Of a stretch of 64,000 nt of DNA, positions 34,541 to 43,312 are shown piece after piece. The stretch is from Lysinibacillus telephonicus (GTDB lineage Bacteria; Bacillota; Bacilli; Bacillales_A; Planococcaceae), in the NCBI RefSeq assembly GCF_003966145.1, contig NZ_RXNR01000013.1, positions 1 to 64,000 on the forward strand. Direction: 5' to 3'. Below the pieces are notes generated by a model. The model had not been told where the DNA came from. It saw only the letters and a program-made list of their open reading frames with translations, and did no database searches. Made by a program: the position numbers and the translations under genes. The stretch's first letter is position 1. Every line of letters starts with the position of its first letter.

Positions 34541-35155
34541 TTACACGAATGCTAAGATTGCCGCAACACCAACAATACTTAACAATACGAAGAATACCAT
34601 TGTAACATACGATGCGATTTTTTGTGATTTAGGCGATTGTGTAATCCCCCAGCTTACTAGGAATGACCAAATTCCATTAGATAAGTGGAATGTAGCTGAT
34701 AAAATACCTACAATATAGAATGCAAGCATCCATGGATTACGAACGATTTCTTCCATCATACTGAATTCAACTTCTGCACCAAGTGCTTTTTGAATACGAG
34801 TTTGGAAGATGTGCCACGCAATGAAAATTACAAGGAATACTCCTGTAAAACGTTGTAGTGCGAACATCCAGTTACGGAATGTGCCGAAGCGTTTCACATT
34901 GTTAGTAGCCGTAAATGCAATATACACACCATATAATCCGTGGAATAGGATTGGTATGTAAATTACGATCCATTCAACAATTAGTAGTAGAGAATGTGGA
35001 ACTAAATCCATTACTCCAGTAGCATTGTTGTAAGCCTCTTCTCCACCTGTCGCAGTGAAGTTCAAAGATAAGTGGAACACCAAAAACAGACCTACAGGGA
35101 TAATACCTAGTAAGGAATGTAAGCGGCGCCAGTAAAACTCTCGATTTTTCGACAA
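34541..35155 (-). CDS. sdhC: Succinate dehydrogenase cytochrome b558 subunit
   Basis: A 204-residue membrane anchor from the TTG at 35155, which is 9 nt after AAGGGGGG; the frame extends further upstream but without a ribosome site, and B. subtilis SdhC has a similar length and start (S-x-NREFY). Five hydrophobic segments carry the conserved haem-binding His residues (HSLLG, FHLSLN, FHGLYG, WHIFQT and FHLSNG). It binds two haem b and reduces menaquinone. First gene of sdhCAB. Confidence 0.95.
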   Translation of the reverse strand: MSKNREFYWRRLHSLLGIIPVGLFLVFHLSLNFTATGGEEAYNNATGVMDLVPHSLLLIVEWIVIYIPILFHGLYGVYIAFTATNNVKRFGTFRNWMFALQRFTGVFLVIFIAWHIFQTRIQKALGAEVEFSMMEEIVRNPWMLAFYIVGILSATFHLSNGIWSFLVSWGITQSPKSQKIASYVTMVFFVLLSIVGVAAILAFV

Positions 35156-35427
35156 GACTGTTACCCCCCTTAGTACTTTTGAAAAGCGAGCCAATATCGT
35201 CACTATTTTGTAAACGATATTACATTGACTGCGGATTTCATCATGGTACAATATTATGACATGTCCATTGTACTCTCAAGAACTATTAGCGTCAAGGTAG
35301 CTTCCAGTTTTTTATACATACAAATAAATAAAGAATTTGCTCTCACAAGAGGTTTTTTTCTACTTTACGAAATTTTTATGTTCTTTTTAAGTAAAAATAA
35401 GAAAATTCACGAAAGAGGTATTTTTAG

Positions 35428-35844
35428 ATGACATCATTTCAGAACAAAACTGTTCCAGCATTTGGTTATGATTTAATAAGAGATTACTTGCTTCCTACAA
35501 TATTAGGAAAACACGAGAAAGAAGTTCTATATTGGGCAGGTAAAGACTTGGCAAGAAAATTTCCATGTACTGATACTCAGCTTATTATCTCATTTTTCCA
35601 AGATGCAGGATGGGGTTTTTTGACACTAGATAAAGAAGAAAAGGACGGCTGTATTTTTCATCTGACAAATGATATTGATTTACTAAATATCGAGGAACGT
35701 TCATTTCGACTCGAGGCTGGCTTTATCGCACAGCAGATACAAGGAATCAAAGGCTGCTTAACTGAATGCCATGATGAAAAACGAGAAAAACAGCACCAAG
35801 TTATATTTACTGTTAAATGGGATAAAAAAGAAACGATTGAATAA
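35428..35844 (+). CDS. yslB: YslB family protein (DUF2507)
   Basis: A 138-residue soluble protein with the DUF2507 pattern PAFGYDLIRDYLLPTILGKHEKEVLYWAGKDLARKFPC and FFQDAGWGFLTL. The fold belongs to a ligand-binding group related to TRAPP/V4R-like domains; function is unknown. The ATG is preceded by GAAAGAGGT. It is divergent from sdhCAB and convergent with lysC, the position seen in B. subtilis. Confidence 0.88.
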   Translation: MTSFQNKTVPAFGYDLIRDYLLPTILGKHEKEVLYWAGKDLARKFPCTDTQLIISFFQDAGWGFLTLDKEEKDGCIFHLTNDIDLLNIEERSFRLEAGFIAQQIQGIKGCLTECHDEKREKQHQVIFTVKWDKKETIE

Positions 35845-35870
35845 ATTTGTAGTTTCTTCCATTAAATATA

Positions 35871-35908
35871 AAAAGGCCATCCGAAAATTATTTTTGGACG
35901 GCTTTTAT
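35871..35908. terminator. Bidirectional terminator between yslB and lysC
   Basis: AAAAGGCCATCC pairs with GGACGGCTTTT around a bulge and a mismatch, with A and T tracts on both sides. The lysC stop is 3 nt away. Confidence 0.8.
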
Positions 35909-35910
35909 TA

Positions 35911-36402
35911 TTAATTAACTAATTCCTCTACTAAATTAAACTCGTCATGCAAAGCATTTGCTGCTTTAACCATTTCATCTTGCGGCACAACAACAGATAC
36001 TTTTATTTCCGATGTACTTACCATTTTCACTAATATGTTTTCTTTTCGTAGTCGGTCAAACATGCGTGCAGCTACACCAGGGTTTGAAACCATCCCTGAG
36101 CCTACAATTGATACTTTTGCTAAACCTACCTCGAAATCTGCAAAACTAAACCCTAAAGCTGCTTTATTTTTCTCCAATACCTTAATTGCTTCTGCAAAAT
36201 CTCCTTTAGCGATTGAAAAGGAGACAGTCGGTTTAACTCCATCAATTACTGCTTGTACGATTATATCAACATCGATGTTATGCTGAGCCAGTGTAGAAAA
36301 AATAGTAGCAAGTGATGAATACTCATAAGAATCATACCCTACTGTTAAGCGAATAATGTCTGCTTCATAAGCAACACCACGTACAACTAAATTTTTCTCC
36401 AT
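35911..36402 (-). CDS. lysC: Internal in-frame start for the LysC regulatory (beta) subunit
   Basis: An ATG at 36402 (residue 246 of LysC, MEKNLVVRGV) is preceded by AAAGGGAGAGG at 5 nt. In B. subtilis the beta subunit of aspartokinase II is translated from the equivalent internal start and has 163 residues. This frame gives 163 residues too. The product would hold only the ACT domains. Confidence 0.7.
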   Translation of the reverse strand: MEKNLVVRGVAYEADIIRLTVGYDSYEYSSLATIFSTLAQHNIDVDIIVQAVIDGVKPTVSFSIAKGDFAEAIKVLEKNKAALGFSFADFEVGLAKVSIVGSGMVSNPGVAARMFDRLRKENILVKMVSTSEIKVSVVVPQDEMVKAANALHDEFNLVEELVN

Positions 36403-37137
36403 GTCAACCTCTCCCTTTATCATAGTCCCTTTGGCATTTTCTGTACTAGATCGAACTATTAATGGCATTTTATATCTTTTGGCTAATTCGACAGCTCGCG
36501 GATGGATAATTTGTGAACCAAGGTTTGCCAGCTCAAGCATTTCATCATAAGAAATCTGCTTTAACTTTCTAGCTTCTTTTACTATATTGGGATCTGCTGT
36601 GTAAATGCCATCCTGATTTGTATAAATTTCTATACGTTGTGCTTGAATTGCTGCTCCGATTGCGACCGCAATTGTTTCTGGACCACCGTCACCTAATGTC
36701 AAAATATCATTTTTCTTATCGATTCCTTGGGACCCTGCAATAATGACTATTTCTCCCTTTTTTATGCGCTCGAAAATGAATTTCTGATTTATATTGTCAA
36801 TGAGTACATTATTATTTGATTCTACAGTTTGAATTCCTGCTTGCCAGCCTGTTAATGAGATTGCTTTAAATCCATTTTTTTGAACTGCAATTGCTAATAA
36901 GCTGCTTGCAATCTGCGCATTAATTGAGTCAAGTACATGAAGCTCTCGTTTTGAGGGCTTATCTGAAAGTAAATATGCTTGTTGAAGGAACATATCGTCA
37001 ATTAATTCCATAGATGGTACGACGGCAATTACATTTCGCCCAAGCTTTTTTTCTTCAACTATTCTTTTAGCAATTTGCTCTATTTTTTCAGGTGTTGATA
37101 GTGAAGAACTGTCGATTTTTACAACAATGTTCGTCAT
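35911..37137 (-). CDS. lysC: Aspartokinase II homologue (LysC) with eroded kinase signature motifs
   Basis: A 408-residue protein, the same length as B. subtilis LysC, from the ATG at 37137 (AAAGGAGTG upstream). Aspartokinases phosphorylate aspartate in the lysine/threonine/methionine pathway. The kinase half (1-245) keeps general similarity (SLTGWQAGIQT, SYDEMLELANLGSQIIHPRAVELAK). However, KFGGTS is changed to KIDSSS (7-12), the ATGEQ region to DSINAQ (70-75), GRGGSD to GDGGPE (149-154) and YTDVPG-like to YTNQDG (172-177). The two ACT domains (about 250-408, VSIVGSGMVSNPGVAARMF, VKMVSTSEIKVSVVV) are well conserved. A lysine riboswitch lies upstream. Catalysis is doubtful; regulation seems intact. 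Confidence 0.85.
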   Translation of the reverse strand: MTNIVVKIDSSSLSTPEKIEQIAKRIVEEKKLGRNVIAVVPSMELIDDMFLQQAYLLSDKPSKRELHVLDSINAQIASSLLAIAVQKNGFKAISLTGWQAGIQTVESNNNVLIDNINQKFIFERIKKGEIVIIAGSQGIDKKNDILTLGDGGPETIAVAIGAAIQAQRIEIYTNQDGIYTADPNIVKEARKLKQISYDEMLELANLGSQIIHPRAVELAKRYKMPLIVRSSTENAKGTMIKGEVDMEKNLVVRGVAYEADIIRLTVGYDSYEYSSLATIFSTLAQHNIDVDIIVQAVIDGVKPTVSFSIAKGDFAEAIKVLEKNKAALGFSFADFEVGLAKVSIVGSGMVSNPGVAARMFDRLRKENILVKMVSTSEIKVSVVVPQDEMVKAANALHDEFNLVEELVN

Positions 37138-37211
37138 AGGCACACACTCCTTTTTAACATCGATGCTGACCTTTTCTACATCAAACAAGGATGAATTTCG
37201 TTTAGCTATAA

Positions 37212-37250
37212 ATAAAAAAGCAACTTCTCACAGAAAAAGTGAAAAGCTGC
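37212..37250 (-). terminator. Intrinsic terminator of the lysine riboswitch
   Basis: GCAACTTCTCAC and GTGAAAAGCTGC (37220-37250) pair with one G-T and one other weak pair. Six T follow on the minus strand (37214-37219). This is the expression platform: lysine binding favours termination before lysC. Confidence 0.85.
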
Positions 37251-37262
37251 CTCTAAACATAC

Positions 37263-37458
37263 CTCAAGATTGGAACGTTTTGCGAGATAGCCCTCCAGAA
37301 CCTTGATTTTGATTCTGACAGTCTTACATTTCTTAAATGTAAAACCAGCAAGTAAACCTGAACAATTGATTTACCGCTTCGGCAAGTTTTCCTTTCACTA
37401 ACTATCTCAGGAATTGTTCATCCTCCAATCAGTTACTATTAAACCTTGCACCTCTATC
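37263..37458 (-). ncRNA. Lysine riboswitch (L box) upstream of lysC
   Basis: Read on the minus strand the leader contains the conserved L-box pieces in order: AGAGGTGCAAGG, GGAGGATGAACA, GTGAAAGG, TTGCCGAAGCGG, GCTGG, ACTGTCAGA and TCTGGAGGGCTATCT. These make up the aptamer, followed by the terminator hairpin. Lysine should turn off lysC expression. The boundaries are approximate. Confidence 0.92.
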
Positions 37459-37498
37459 ATAAATATACTAGATGTTATGTGCTTACAATATCATACAA

Positions 37499-39289
37499 TT
37501 ATTCCTTTGACAATGTATCTTTATGGAAATAATTATAAATGGCGGTTGCTGTAGCACTTGGAATATGAGCTTCTATTAGTTGTTCAATAGTTGATTCTTT
37601 TATTTTCTTTATTGATCCAAAATGCTTTAACAATTGTTGTTTTCGTTTTGGGCCTACACCTTCAATTCCATCTAAAACAGATTGAATCGCATGTGTCTGG
37701 TGTTGTTGACGTAAAAACGTAATGGCAAATCGGTGCACTTCATCTTGAATACGCTGCAATAAATAAAAGCCATCACTTGTTCTTTTCATTTCGACAGGTA
37801 CTGGCGGGTCGCCAAATAGCAGTTGGGAAGTATTATGCTTTTCATCTTTTGCCAGTCCCGCAATGGGAATGTAAAGACCTAGCTCATCCTCTACTACTTC
37901 GCGTGCCACTTCCATTTGTCCCTTCCCACCATCGATAATAATTAAATCAGGGAGAGGTAAATTTTCTTTTAATACTCTTGTGTATCTGCGGCGAATAACT
38001 TCTTGCATTGCACCGTAATCATCATGTTTCGCCGTTTCTCGAAGTTTATATTTGCGATATTCCTTTTTTGCTGGTTTTCCGTCAATAAAAACGACCATAG
38101 CCGAAACAGCATCTGCACCGTGCATATGGCTATTATCAAACGCTTCGATGCGAAGAGGTGCAGCGATATTCATCGCATCTCCAAGCTCCTCACAAGCACC
38201 GATAGTTCTTTCCTCTTGACGTTCAATTAGCTGAAATTTCTCATGAAGAGCAATTTGTGCATTTTTCATTGCCAATTCAACGAGCTCTTTCTTAGGTCCT
38301 CGCTTTGGGATTATCACTTTTACATCAAGCAGTTTTTCTAAAATACCCGTCTCTATATTATTTGGAATAAAAATTTCTTTTGGTTTTATATGTTCCGGAA
38401 TATCATAAAAACGACCAATAAAGGTTAAAAACTCTTCCTCAGGATCACGATAAATTGGGAAAATAGAAACATCACGTTCAATCAGCTTCCCTTGACGCAC
38501 AAAAAATACTTGTACACACATCCAACCTTTTTCGACAGTAAATCCAAATACATCACGATTTGATAAGTCTGCTGAAACGATTTTTTGCTTTTGCATAATC
38601 GTTTCAATATGTGCAATCTGATCACGAAAATCTTTAGCACGTTCAAATTCAAGATTTTCTGCGGCTTCCATCATTTTCTTTTGCAAGTCTTCTTTTACTT
38701 CCTCATAGCCGCCATTAAGAAATTTTGTTATTTCTTCTATCATGTCATCATATACTTTTGGCTCAATTTCCTTTACACAAGGAGCAAGGCATTGGCCAAG
38801 GTGATAATATAAGCAGACGCGATCAGGCAATCTTGCACATTTTCTTAATGGGTAAATGCGGTCTAGTAATTTTCTTGTTTCATTTGCCGCAAATGCATTT
38901 GGATATGGTCCAAAATATTTTGCTTTATCTTTTTTAACTTTTCGTGTTGTTAAAATACGCGGATATTTTTCATTCGTTATTTTTATATAAGGATATGTTT
39001 TATCATCCGTCAGCATTACGTTATATTTCGGATCATGTTTCTTAATTAGGTTTAGCTCTAAAATTAATGCTTCTAAATCACTTGAAGTAACAATATATTC
39101 AAAATCTTCAATTTCACTTACTAGCCGCTGGGTTTTCCCATCATGGGAGCCCGTAAAATACGAACGAACTCGATTTTTTAATATTTTTGCTTTGCCGACA
39201 TAAATAATTGTCCCCTGACGATCTTTCATTAAATAACAGCCAGGTTCCTCGGGCAAAATCGCTAATTTATTTTGAATGTTATCATTCAT
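37499..39289 (-). CDS. uvrC: Excinuclease ABC subunit C
   Basis: A 596-residue nucleotide excision repair endonuclease from the ATG at 39289 (AGGTGAT upstream). The N-terminal GIY-YIG nuclease ([35 protein letters not shown]) makes the 3' incision. A UVR motif near 205-240 contacts UvrB. The C-terminal RNase H-like part ([20 protein letters not shown]) makes the 5' incision, and helix-hairpin-helix elements ([16 protein letters not shown]) bind DNA. Position between trxA and lysC is as in B. subtilis. Confidence 0.96.
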   Translation of the reverse strand: MNDNIQNKLAILPEEPGCYLMKDRQGTIIYVGKAKILKNRVRSYFTGSHDGKTQRLVSEIEDFEYIVTSSDLEALILELNLIKKHDPKYNVMLTDDKTYPYIKITNEKYPRILTTRKVKKDKAKYFGPYPNAFAANETRKLLDRIYPLRKCARLPDRVCLYYHLGQCLAPCVKEIEPKVYDDMIEEITKFLNGGYEEVKEDLQKKMMEAAENLEFERAKDFRDQIAHIETIMQKQKIVSADLSNRDVFGFTVEKGWMCVQVFFVRQGKLIERDVSIFPIYRDPEEEFLTFIGRFYDIPEHIKPKEIFIPNNIETGILEKLLDVKVIIPKRGPKKELVELAMKNAQIALHEKFQLIERQEERTIGACEELGDAMNIAAPLRIEAFDNSHMHGADAVSAMVVFIDGKPAKKEYRKYKLRETAKHDDYGAMQEVIRRRYTRVLKENLPLPDLIIIDGGKGQMEVAREVVEDELGLYIPIAGLAKDEKHNTSQLLFGDPPVPVEMKRTSDGFYLLQRIQDEVHRFAITFLRQQHQTHAIQSVLDGIEGVGPKRKQQLLKHFGSIKKIKESTIEQLIEAHIPSATATAIYNYFHKDTLSKE

Positions 39290-39377
39290 TATTATCACCT
39301 AAATTTAATTTACCTTTTATACTATTATACGGCGATTAGAAGAACAAATGCGAGAAAAAAGAGGTTGTTTATAAAGC

Positions 39378-39413
39378 AAAAAAACCCAAAAGCAGCTTAA
39401 AGCCACCTTTGGG
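39378..39413 (-). terminator. Terminator after trxA
   Basis: CCCAAA with AGC pairs with internal bases and TTTGGG (39385-39413), with seven T on the minus strand (39378-39384). Confidence 0.75.
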
Positions 39414-39427
39414 ACATCGCAATAGCA

Positions 39428-39742
39428 TTATTTATTGTTGTTAATGAACTCTACTAAAGCTTCTTTTGGTTGGAATCCAACAGTTTTAGCAACTAGCTCG
39501 CCGTCTTTAAATAATAATAAAGATGGGATTGACATTACTTGATATTCTGCAGCAGTTGCTTGGTTGTTATCAACATCTAATTTAACGATTTTTACTTGAT
39601 CGCTCATTTCTGCATCAATTTCTTCTAAAACTGGTGCAATCATTTTACATGGTCCACACCATGTTGCCCAAAAGTCTACAAGTACAACGCCTGAAGCGAT
39701 TTGTTGTGAAAAGTCTTGATCTGTTGCATGTACAATTGCCAT
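39428..39742 (-). CDS. trxA: Thioredoxin
   Basis: A 104-residue disulfide reductase with the active site [10 protein letters not shown] (Cys pair at about 29 and 32) and the cis-proline loop MSIPSLLLF. It reduces ribonucleotide reductase and other cytoplasmic proteins with electrons from thioredoxin reductase. ATG with AGGAGG upstream. It has its own terminator. Confidence 0.97.
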   Translation of the reverse strand: MAIVHATDQDFSQQIASGVVLVDFWATWCGPCKMIAPVLEEIDAEMSDQVKIVKLDVDNNQATAAEYQVMSIPSLLLFKDGELVAKTVGFQPKEALVEFINNNK

Positions 39743-39905
39743 TTTTATAGCCTCCTTAAATCTAACATCTGAATGTAGTATAGCATGATAGCAAATTGAG
39801 TGACAGTAAAGTGAACTGAAATTAAAACATAAAATTTACAAAATCTTAGTTAAAATGAAATATTAAAAATAGCTTCACAATTGTCAATTCACAGTTTGAA
39901 GAGCA

Positions 39906-39950
39906 TAAAAAAAGCCGATTTGCCTTAAAAATATAGAGCAAATCGACTTT
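39906..39950 (-). terminator. Terminator of the fadR-fadB-etfB-etfA operon
   Basis: AAAGCCGATTTGC (39911-39923) pairs with GCAAATCGACTTT (39938-39950) with one mismatch. A run of T follows on the minus strand. It lies 22 nt after the etfA stop. Confidence 0.88.
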
Positions 39951-39971
39951 ATCGAACTATTTAGTATGGAA

Positions 39972-40949
39972 TTATGAATTTACTTTTAACGCTTTAAATT
40001 CTTGAATTAACATTGGAATTACTTCGAATAAGTCACCAACTATTCCATAATCTGCAACCTTAAAAATATTTGCCTCTGGATCTTTATTAATTGCTACAAT
40101 CACTTTTGAATTCGACATACCTGCTAAATGTTGAATTGCTCCAGAAATACCAGCAGCAATATAAAGATCTGGTGTTACAACCTTGCCTGTTTGACCAATT
40201 TGCAATGAATAATCGCAGTATTCAGCGTCGCAAGCCCCACGAGAAGCTCCTACTGCACCACCAAGTAAGTTAGCTAATTCTCTTAATGGTTCAAAGCCTT
40301 CTTCTGATTTAACACCTCGACCTCCCGCTACAACAACCTTCGCTTCTGATAGGTCGACACCAGTAGATGCTTTGCGTACCACTTCTTTAATAATTGTACG
40401 CAGATTTTGAATATCTACTGTAATTGAAGAAACATCACCTGAACGACTCTCATCTTTTTCAAGAGGTGCAATGTTGTTTGGACGAATTGTCACAAAAACA
40501 ACACCATCTTTTATTTTTACTTTTTCAAATGCTTTTCCAGAGTAAATAGGACGGATGAATAATGCGCTATCCCCAGAACCTTCAATTTCTGTAACATCTG
40601 AAATTAAGCCAGATTGTAATCTTGAAGCAATTTTAGGCGATAAATCTTTACCTAAAGATGTATGTCCAAAAACAATTGCTTGTGGATTTTCTTGATCTAG
40701 TACTGCTAATAAAGCCTGGCTAAAGCCGTCTGAAGTATATGATTTTAGATGAGGATGCTCAACCGTCACCACCCGGTCTGCTCCATAAGCTATAAGACTA
40801 TTTGCTAATTGAGAGATTCCATCTCCAATTAGTGCGCCTACAATTTCACCGCCATCCGCAATTTTTTTTGCAGCAGCAATTGCTTCATATGAAACGTTAC
40901 GTAATGCTCCATCACGAACTTCACCTAACACTAAAACTTTCTTTGCCAT
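39972..40949 (-). CDS. etfA: Electron transfer flavoprotein alpha subunit
   Basis: A 325-residue subunit that binds FAD in its C-terminal domain (GGRGVKSEEGFEPLRELANLLGGAVGASRGACDAEY, QIGQTGKVVTPDLYIAAGISGAIQH, INKDPEANIFKVADYGIVGD). With EtfB it accepts electrons from acyl-CoA dehydrogenases and passes them to the menaquinone pool. It lies 27 nt downstream of etfB in the fatty-acid oxidation operon. Confidence 0.96.
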   Translation of the reverse strand: MAKKVLVLGEVRDGALRNVSYEAIAAAKKIADGGEIVGALIGDGISQLANSLIAYGADRVVTVEHPHLKSYTSDGFSQALLAVLDQENPQAIVFGHTSLGKDLSPKIASRLQSGLISDVTEIEGSGDSALFIRPIYSGKAFEKVKIKDGVVFVTIRPNNIAPLEKDESRSGDVSSITVDIQNLRTIIKEVVRKASTGVDLSEAKVVVAGGRGVKSEEGFEPLRELANLLGGAVGASRGACDAEYCDYSLQIGQTGKVVTPDLYIAAGISGAIQHLAGMSNSKVIVAINKDPEANIFKVADYGIVGDLFEVIPMLIQEFKALKVNS

Positions 40950-40976
40950 ATAAGACCCCTCCGTTACCGTATAGTT

Positions 40977-41750
40977 TTAGACTACCTTTGCTTCTGAGTG
41001 CAATAAGTTAACAAGCTCTTTTACTTGGTCTGAAAGCTCACCTTGTAAAATTCGTCCAGCAGATTTTTGAGCTGGCAAGAAAATTTCCACTGTTTCGATT
41101 TTCACTTCTACATCATCTTCATCGATATCTAAATCGTCCAGCTCAAGCTCTTCAAGCGGCTTTTTCTTTGCTTTCATAATACCTGGCAAAGAAGGATAGC
41201 GCGGCTCGTTTAATCCTTGCTGAGCAGTAACTAGCAACGGTAAAGAAGTTTCAATAATCTCTGAATCTCCCTCAATATCACGTACAATTTTTACGTTTGT
41301 ACCATCAATTTCAAGCTTAGTAATTGTTGTTACATAGTTAATTCCAAGTAAGTCTGCTACACGGGGACCCACTTGACCAGTCCCGCCATCAATTGCAACA
41401 TTTCCCGCTAAAATTAAGTCTGCCTCTTTATCTTTTAAATATTCTGCTAGAATATATGCTGTAGAGTATTGGTCAAGCTCATCTAAATCATCTTCTGTAT
41501 TGATAAGCACTGCTTCATCAGCACCCATTGCTAAAGCTGTGCGAAGCTGTTTCTCAGCATCTTCTCCACCGATTGTAACTACAGTTACTTTTCCACCTTT
41601 TGCATCTCGCACTTGAATTGCTTCTTCAATCGCGTATTCATCATATGGATTAATAATGAATTCAGCCCCGTCGTCTTGAATCTTGCCATTTGCGATCACT
41701 ATTTTTTCTTCAGTATCAAATGTGCGTTTTACTAAAACATAAATGTTCAT
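40977..41750 (-). CDS. etfB: Electron transfer flavoprotein beta subunit
   Basis: A 257-residue subunit with the conserved N-terminus MNIYVLVKRTFDTEEKI, NPYDEYAIEEAIQ and the AMP-binding region VTIGGEDAEKQLRTALAMGADEAVLI. The later NVAIDGGTGQVGPRVADLLGI is also family-typical. It forms a heterodimer with EtfA. An acidic stretch near residues 200-215 (LEELELDDLDIDEDDVEV) is seen in Bacillus homologues as well. Confidence 0.96.
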   Translation of the reverse strand: MNIYVLVKRTFDTEEKIVIANGKIQDDGAEFIINPYDEYAIEEAIQVRDAKGGKVTVVTIGGEDAEKQLRTALAMGADEAVLINTEDDLDELDQYSTAYILAEYLKDKEADLILAGNVAIDGGTGQVGPRVADLLGINYVTTITKLEIDGTNVKIVRDIEGDSEIIETSLPLLVTAQQGLNEPRYPSLPGIMKAKKKPLEELELDDLDIDEDDVEVKIETVEIFLPAQKSAGRILQGELSDQVKELVNLLHSEAKVV

Positions 41751-41833
41751 ATCCCTAACCTCCTATAAGCTAATGGACTACATAATGTATGCAGCCAATC
41801 TTTTAATTTTGATGAAGCTTCTTACTTAATAGA

Positions 41834-42607
41834 TTACTTACCTGTAAATGATGGCTGACGTTTTTCGATAAATGCTTGAATGCCTTCTTTTGCATCCTCA
41901 GACTCAAATACTGTACCAAAACTAAGCGACTCAGCTTTTACACCATCATAGTAAGCTTGATGTTTACTATATTGCAGCATGTCTATTGCAGCTTTTAATA
42001 CGATTGGACTCTTTAGAGCAATCTTTTTCGCCATTTCAAGTGCATTTGGCAAAAGTTCATCTATAGGAAATGCTTTGTTTGCAAGACCCCATTGTACTGC
42101 GTCGCTGCCAGTTAATGGCTCGCTTGTAAAGAGCATCTCTGCCGCTTTTGCTATACCAACATAACGAGGCAAGCGTTGTGTACCTGCAAATCCTGGAATT
42201 AAACCAAGCTGTAATTCCGGCAATCCCAATTTTGCATCTTCAGCTACTAAGCGGATATGACATGCCATAGCAAGCTCTAGACCCCCACCTAATGCAGCGC
42301 CATGAATGGCTGCGATTACTGGTTTGGGGAAAGACTCTAAACGTTCAAATACTTGTTGTCCGTTGCTTGCTAATTTAGAAAACTCTTCGCCTGACGCTAG
42401 TTCAGTAAATTCTTTTATGTCTGCACCAGCTGAGAAGAAACGTCCTTCACCATGTATAAGGATAACGCGTACTGAATCATTATGTTCAACAGTCGTTAAC
42501 AATTCATCCACTTCAGAAATTAACTCGCGCGATAATGCATTTGCAGGTGGTCTCTGAATTGTGGCAATTGCTACTCCATCTTCAATATTCAATCTTAAGT
42601 ATTGCAT
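41834..42607 (-). CDS. fadB: Enoyl-CoA hydratase
   Basis: A 257-residue crotonase-fold enzyme hydrating trans-2-enoyl-CoA in beta-oxidation. Oxyanion-hole segments are FFSAGADIKEF and IHGAALGGGLELAMACHIRL, and the catalytic Glu region is LPELQLGLIPGFAGTQRLPR. The order fadR-fadB-etfB-etfA matches the B. subtilis ysiA-ysiB-etfB-etfA operon. ATG start with AAGGGGAGTGGGAG upstream. Confidence 0.93.
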   Translation of the reverse strand: MQYLRLNIEDGVAIATIQRPPANALSRELISEVDELLTTVEHNDSVRVILIHGEGRFFSAGADIKEFTELASGEEFSKLASNGQQVFERLESFPKPVIAAIHGAALGGGLELAMACHIRLVAEDAKLGLPELQLGLIPGFAGTQRLPRYVGIAKAAEMLFTSEPLTGSDAVQWGLANKAFPIDELLPNALEMAKKIALKSPIVLKAAIDMLQYSKHQAYYDGVKAESLSFGTVFESEDAKEGIQAFIEKRQPSFTGK

Positions 42608-42631
42608 TCTCCCACTCCCCTTTATTGCAAT

Positions 42632-43213
42632 TTAACCTTTTAAGCCATTCAACAATAGTTGTCTAACCTTTGGTGCAGTTGCGAGTAAATCATATCGAAA
42701 ATCATTCATTACCCAAGATGTAATCGTTTCATCGATTGTTCCGAAAACCATTTGACGTGCAACCCTTACATCCATGCCTGAATGAAATTCTCCCTTAACC
42801 ATGCCTTCTACTAAAATTTCATCAAGTAGTTTTAAATACTCTTTTAGGATTGAATTAATTTTTAGTCTTATTTCTTTGTTTGATTGTCTTAATTCTAGCT
42901 GAGTAACAGTTGCAAGGTGGCGATCATTTGCTAATACGTTAAAATGGTTATCTATCATTTGGGATAGCTTCTCTGTTGAAGTTTCGCCCTTTTGAATAAT
43001 CAGTTGTAAATTTTCAACGAAGACACCCATCTTTTCTTGAAAAACAGATATTAAAATATCCTCTTTATTTTTGAAATACAAATAGATAGTACCGTCTGCA
43101 ACTCCTGCTTGTTTTGCAATTTTCGATACTTGTGCTTGATGATAGCCGTTTTCTGCAATTGCGATTACAGCTGCATCTATTATTTGTTTGTATTTGGGTT
43201 TATCCCGTTTCAT
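42632..43213 (-). CDS. fadR: TetR-family fatty acid degradation regulator FadR
   Basis: A 193-residue repressor from the ATG at 43213 (GGTGGTGAGC upstream); the longer frame would start inside the operator. The TetR helix-turn-helix is IIDAAVIAIAENGYHQAQVSKIAKQAGVADGTIYLYFKNKEDIL. FadR (YsiA) represses beta-oxidation genes until long-chain acyl-CoA binds. An exact match to the known FadR box lies 30 nt upstream, so the gene is very likely autoregulated. Confidence 0.93.
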   Translation of the reverse strand: MKRDKPKYKQIIDAAVIAIAENGYHQAQVSKIAKQAGVADGTIYLYFKNKEDILISVFQEKMGVFVENLQLIIQKGETSTEKLSQMIDNHFNVLANDRHLATVTQLELRQSNKEIRLKINSILKEYLKLLDEILVEGMVKGEFHSGMDVRVARQMVFGTIDETITSWVMNDFRYDLLATAPKVRQLLLNGLKG

Positions 43214-43243
43214 GCTGCTCACCACCAAAAAAATATGAAAACA

Positions 43244-43297
43244 TGAATGACCATTCATTCATATTTTCATATTATTATTTATTAAACATTCTGTCAA
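43244..43297 (-). promoter_or_regulatory. Sigma-A promoter with FadR box upstream of fadR
   Basis: On the minus strand TTGACA (43292-43297) and TAATAT (43269-43274) are 17 nt apart. The operator TGAATGACCATTCATTCA (43244-43261) follows at the start site. It matches both half-sites of the B. subtilis FadR consensus TGAATGA-N4-TCATTCA. The promoter is internal to the lcfA-fadR interval. Confidence 0.88.
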
Positions 43298-43312
43298 TAA
43301 ATATCACCCTTA

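Noticed and set aside
37189-37498. lysC leader considered as a T-box element
   Set aside because: The conserved pieces AGAGGTGCAAGG, GCCGAAG, ACTGTCA and GGAGGGCTATCT in order are those of a lysine riboswitch, and no T-box motif (TGGNACCGCG) is present.
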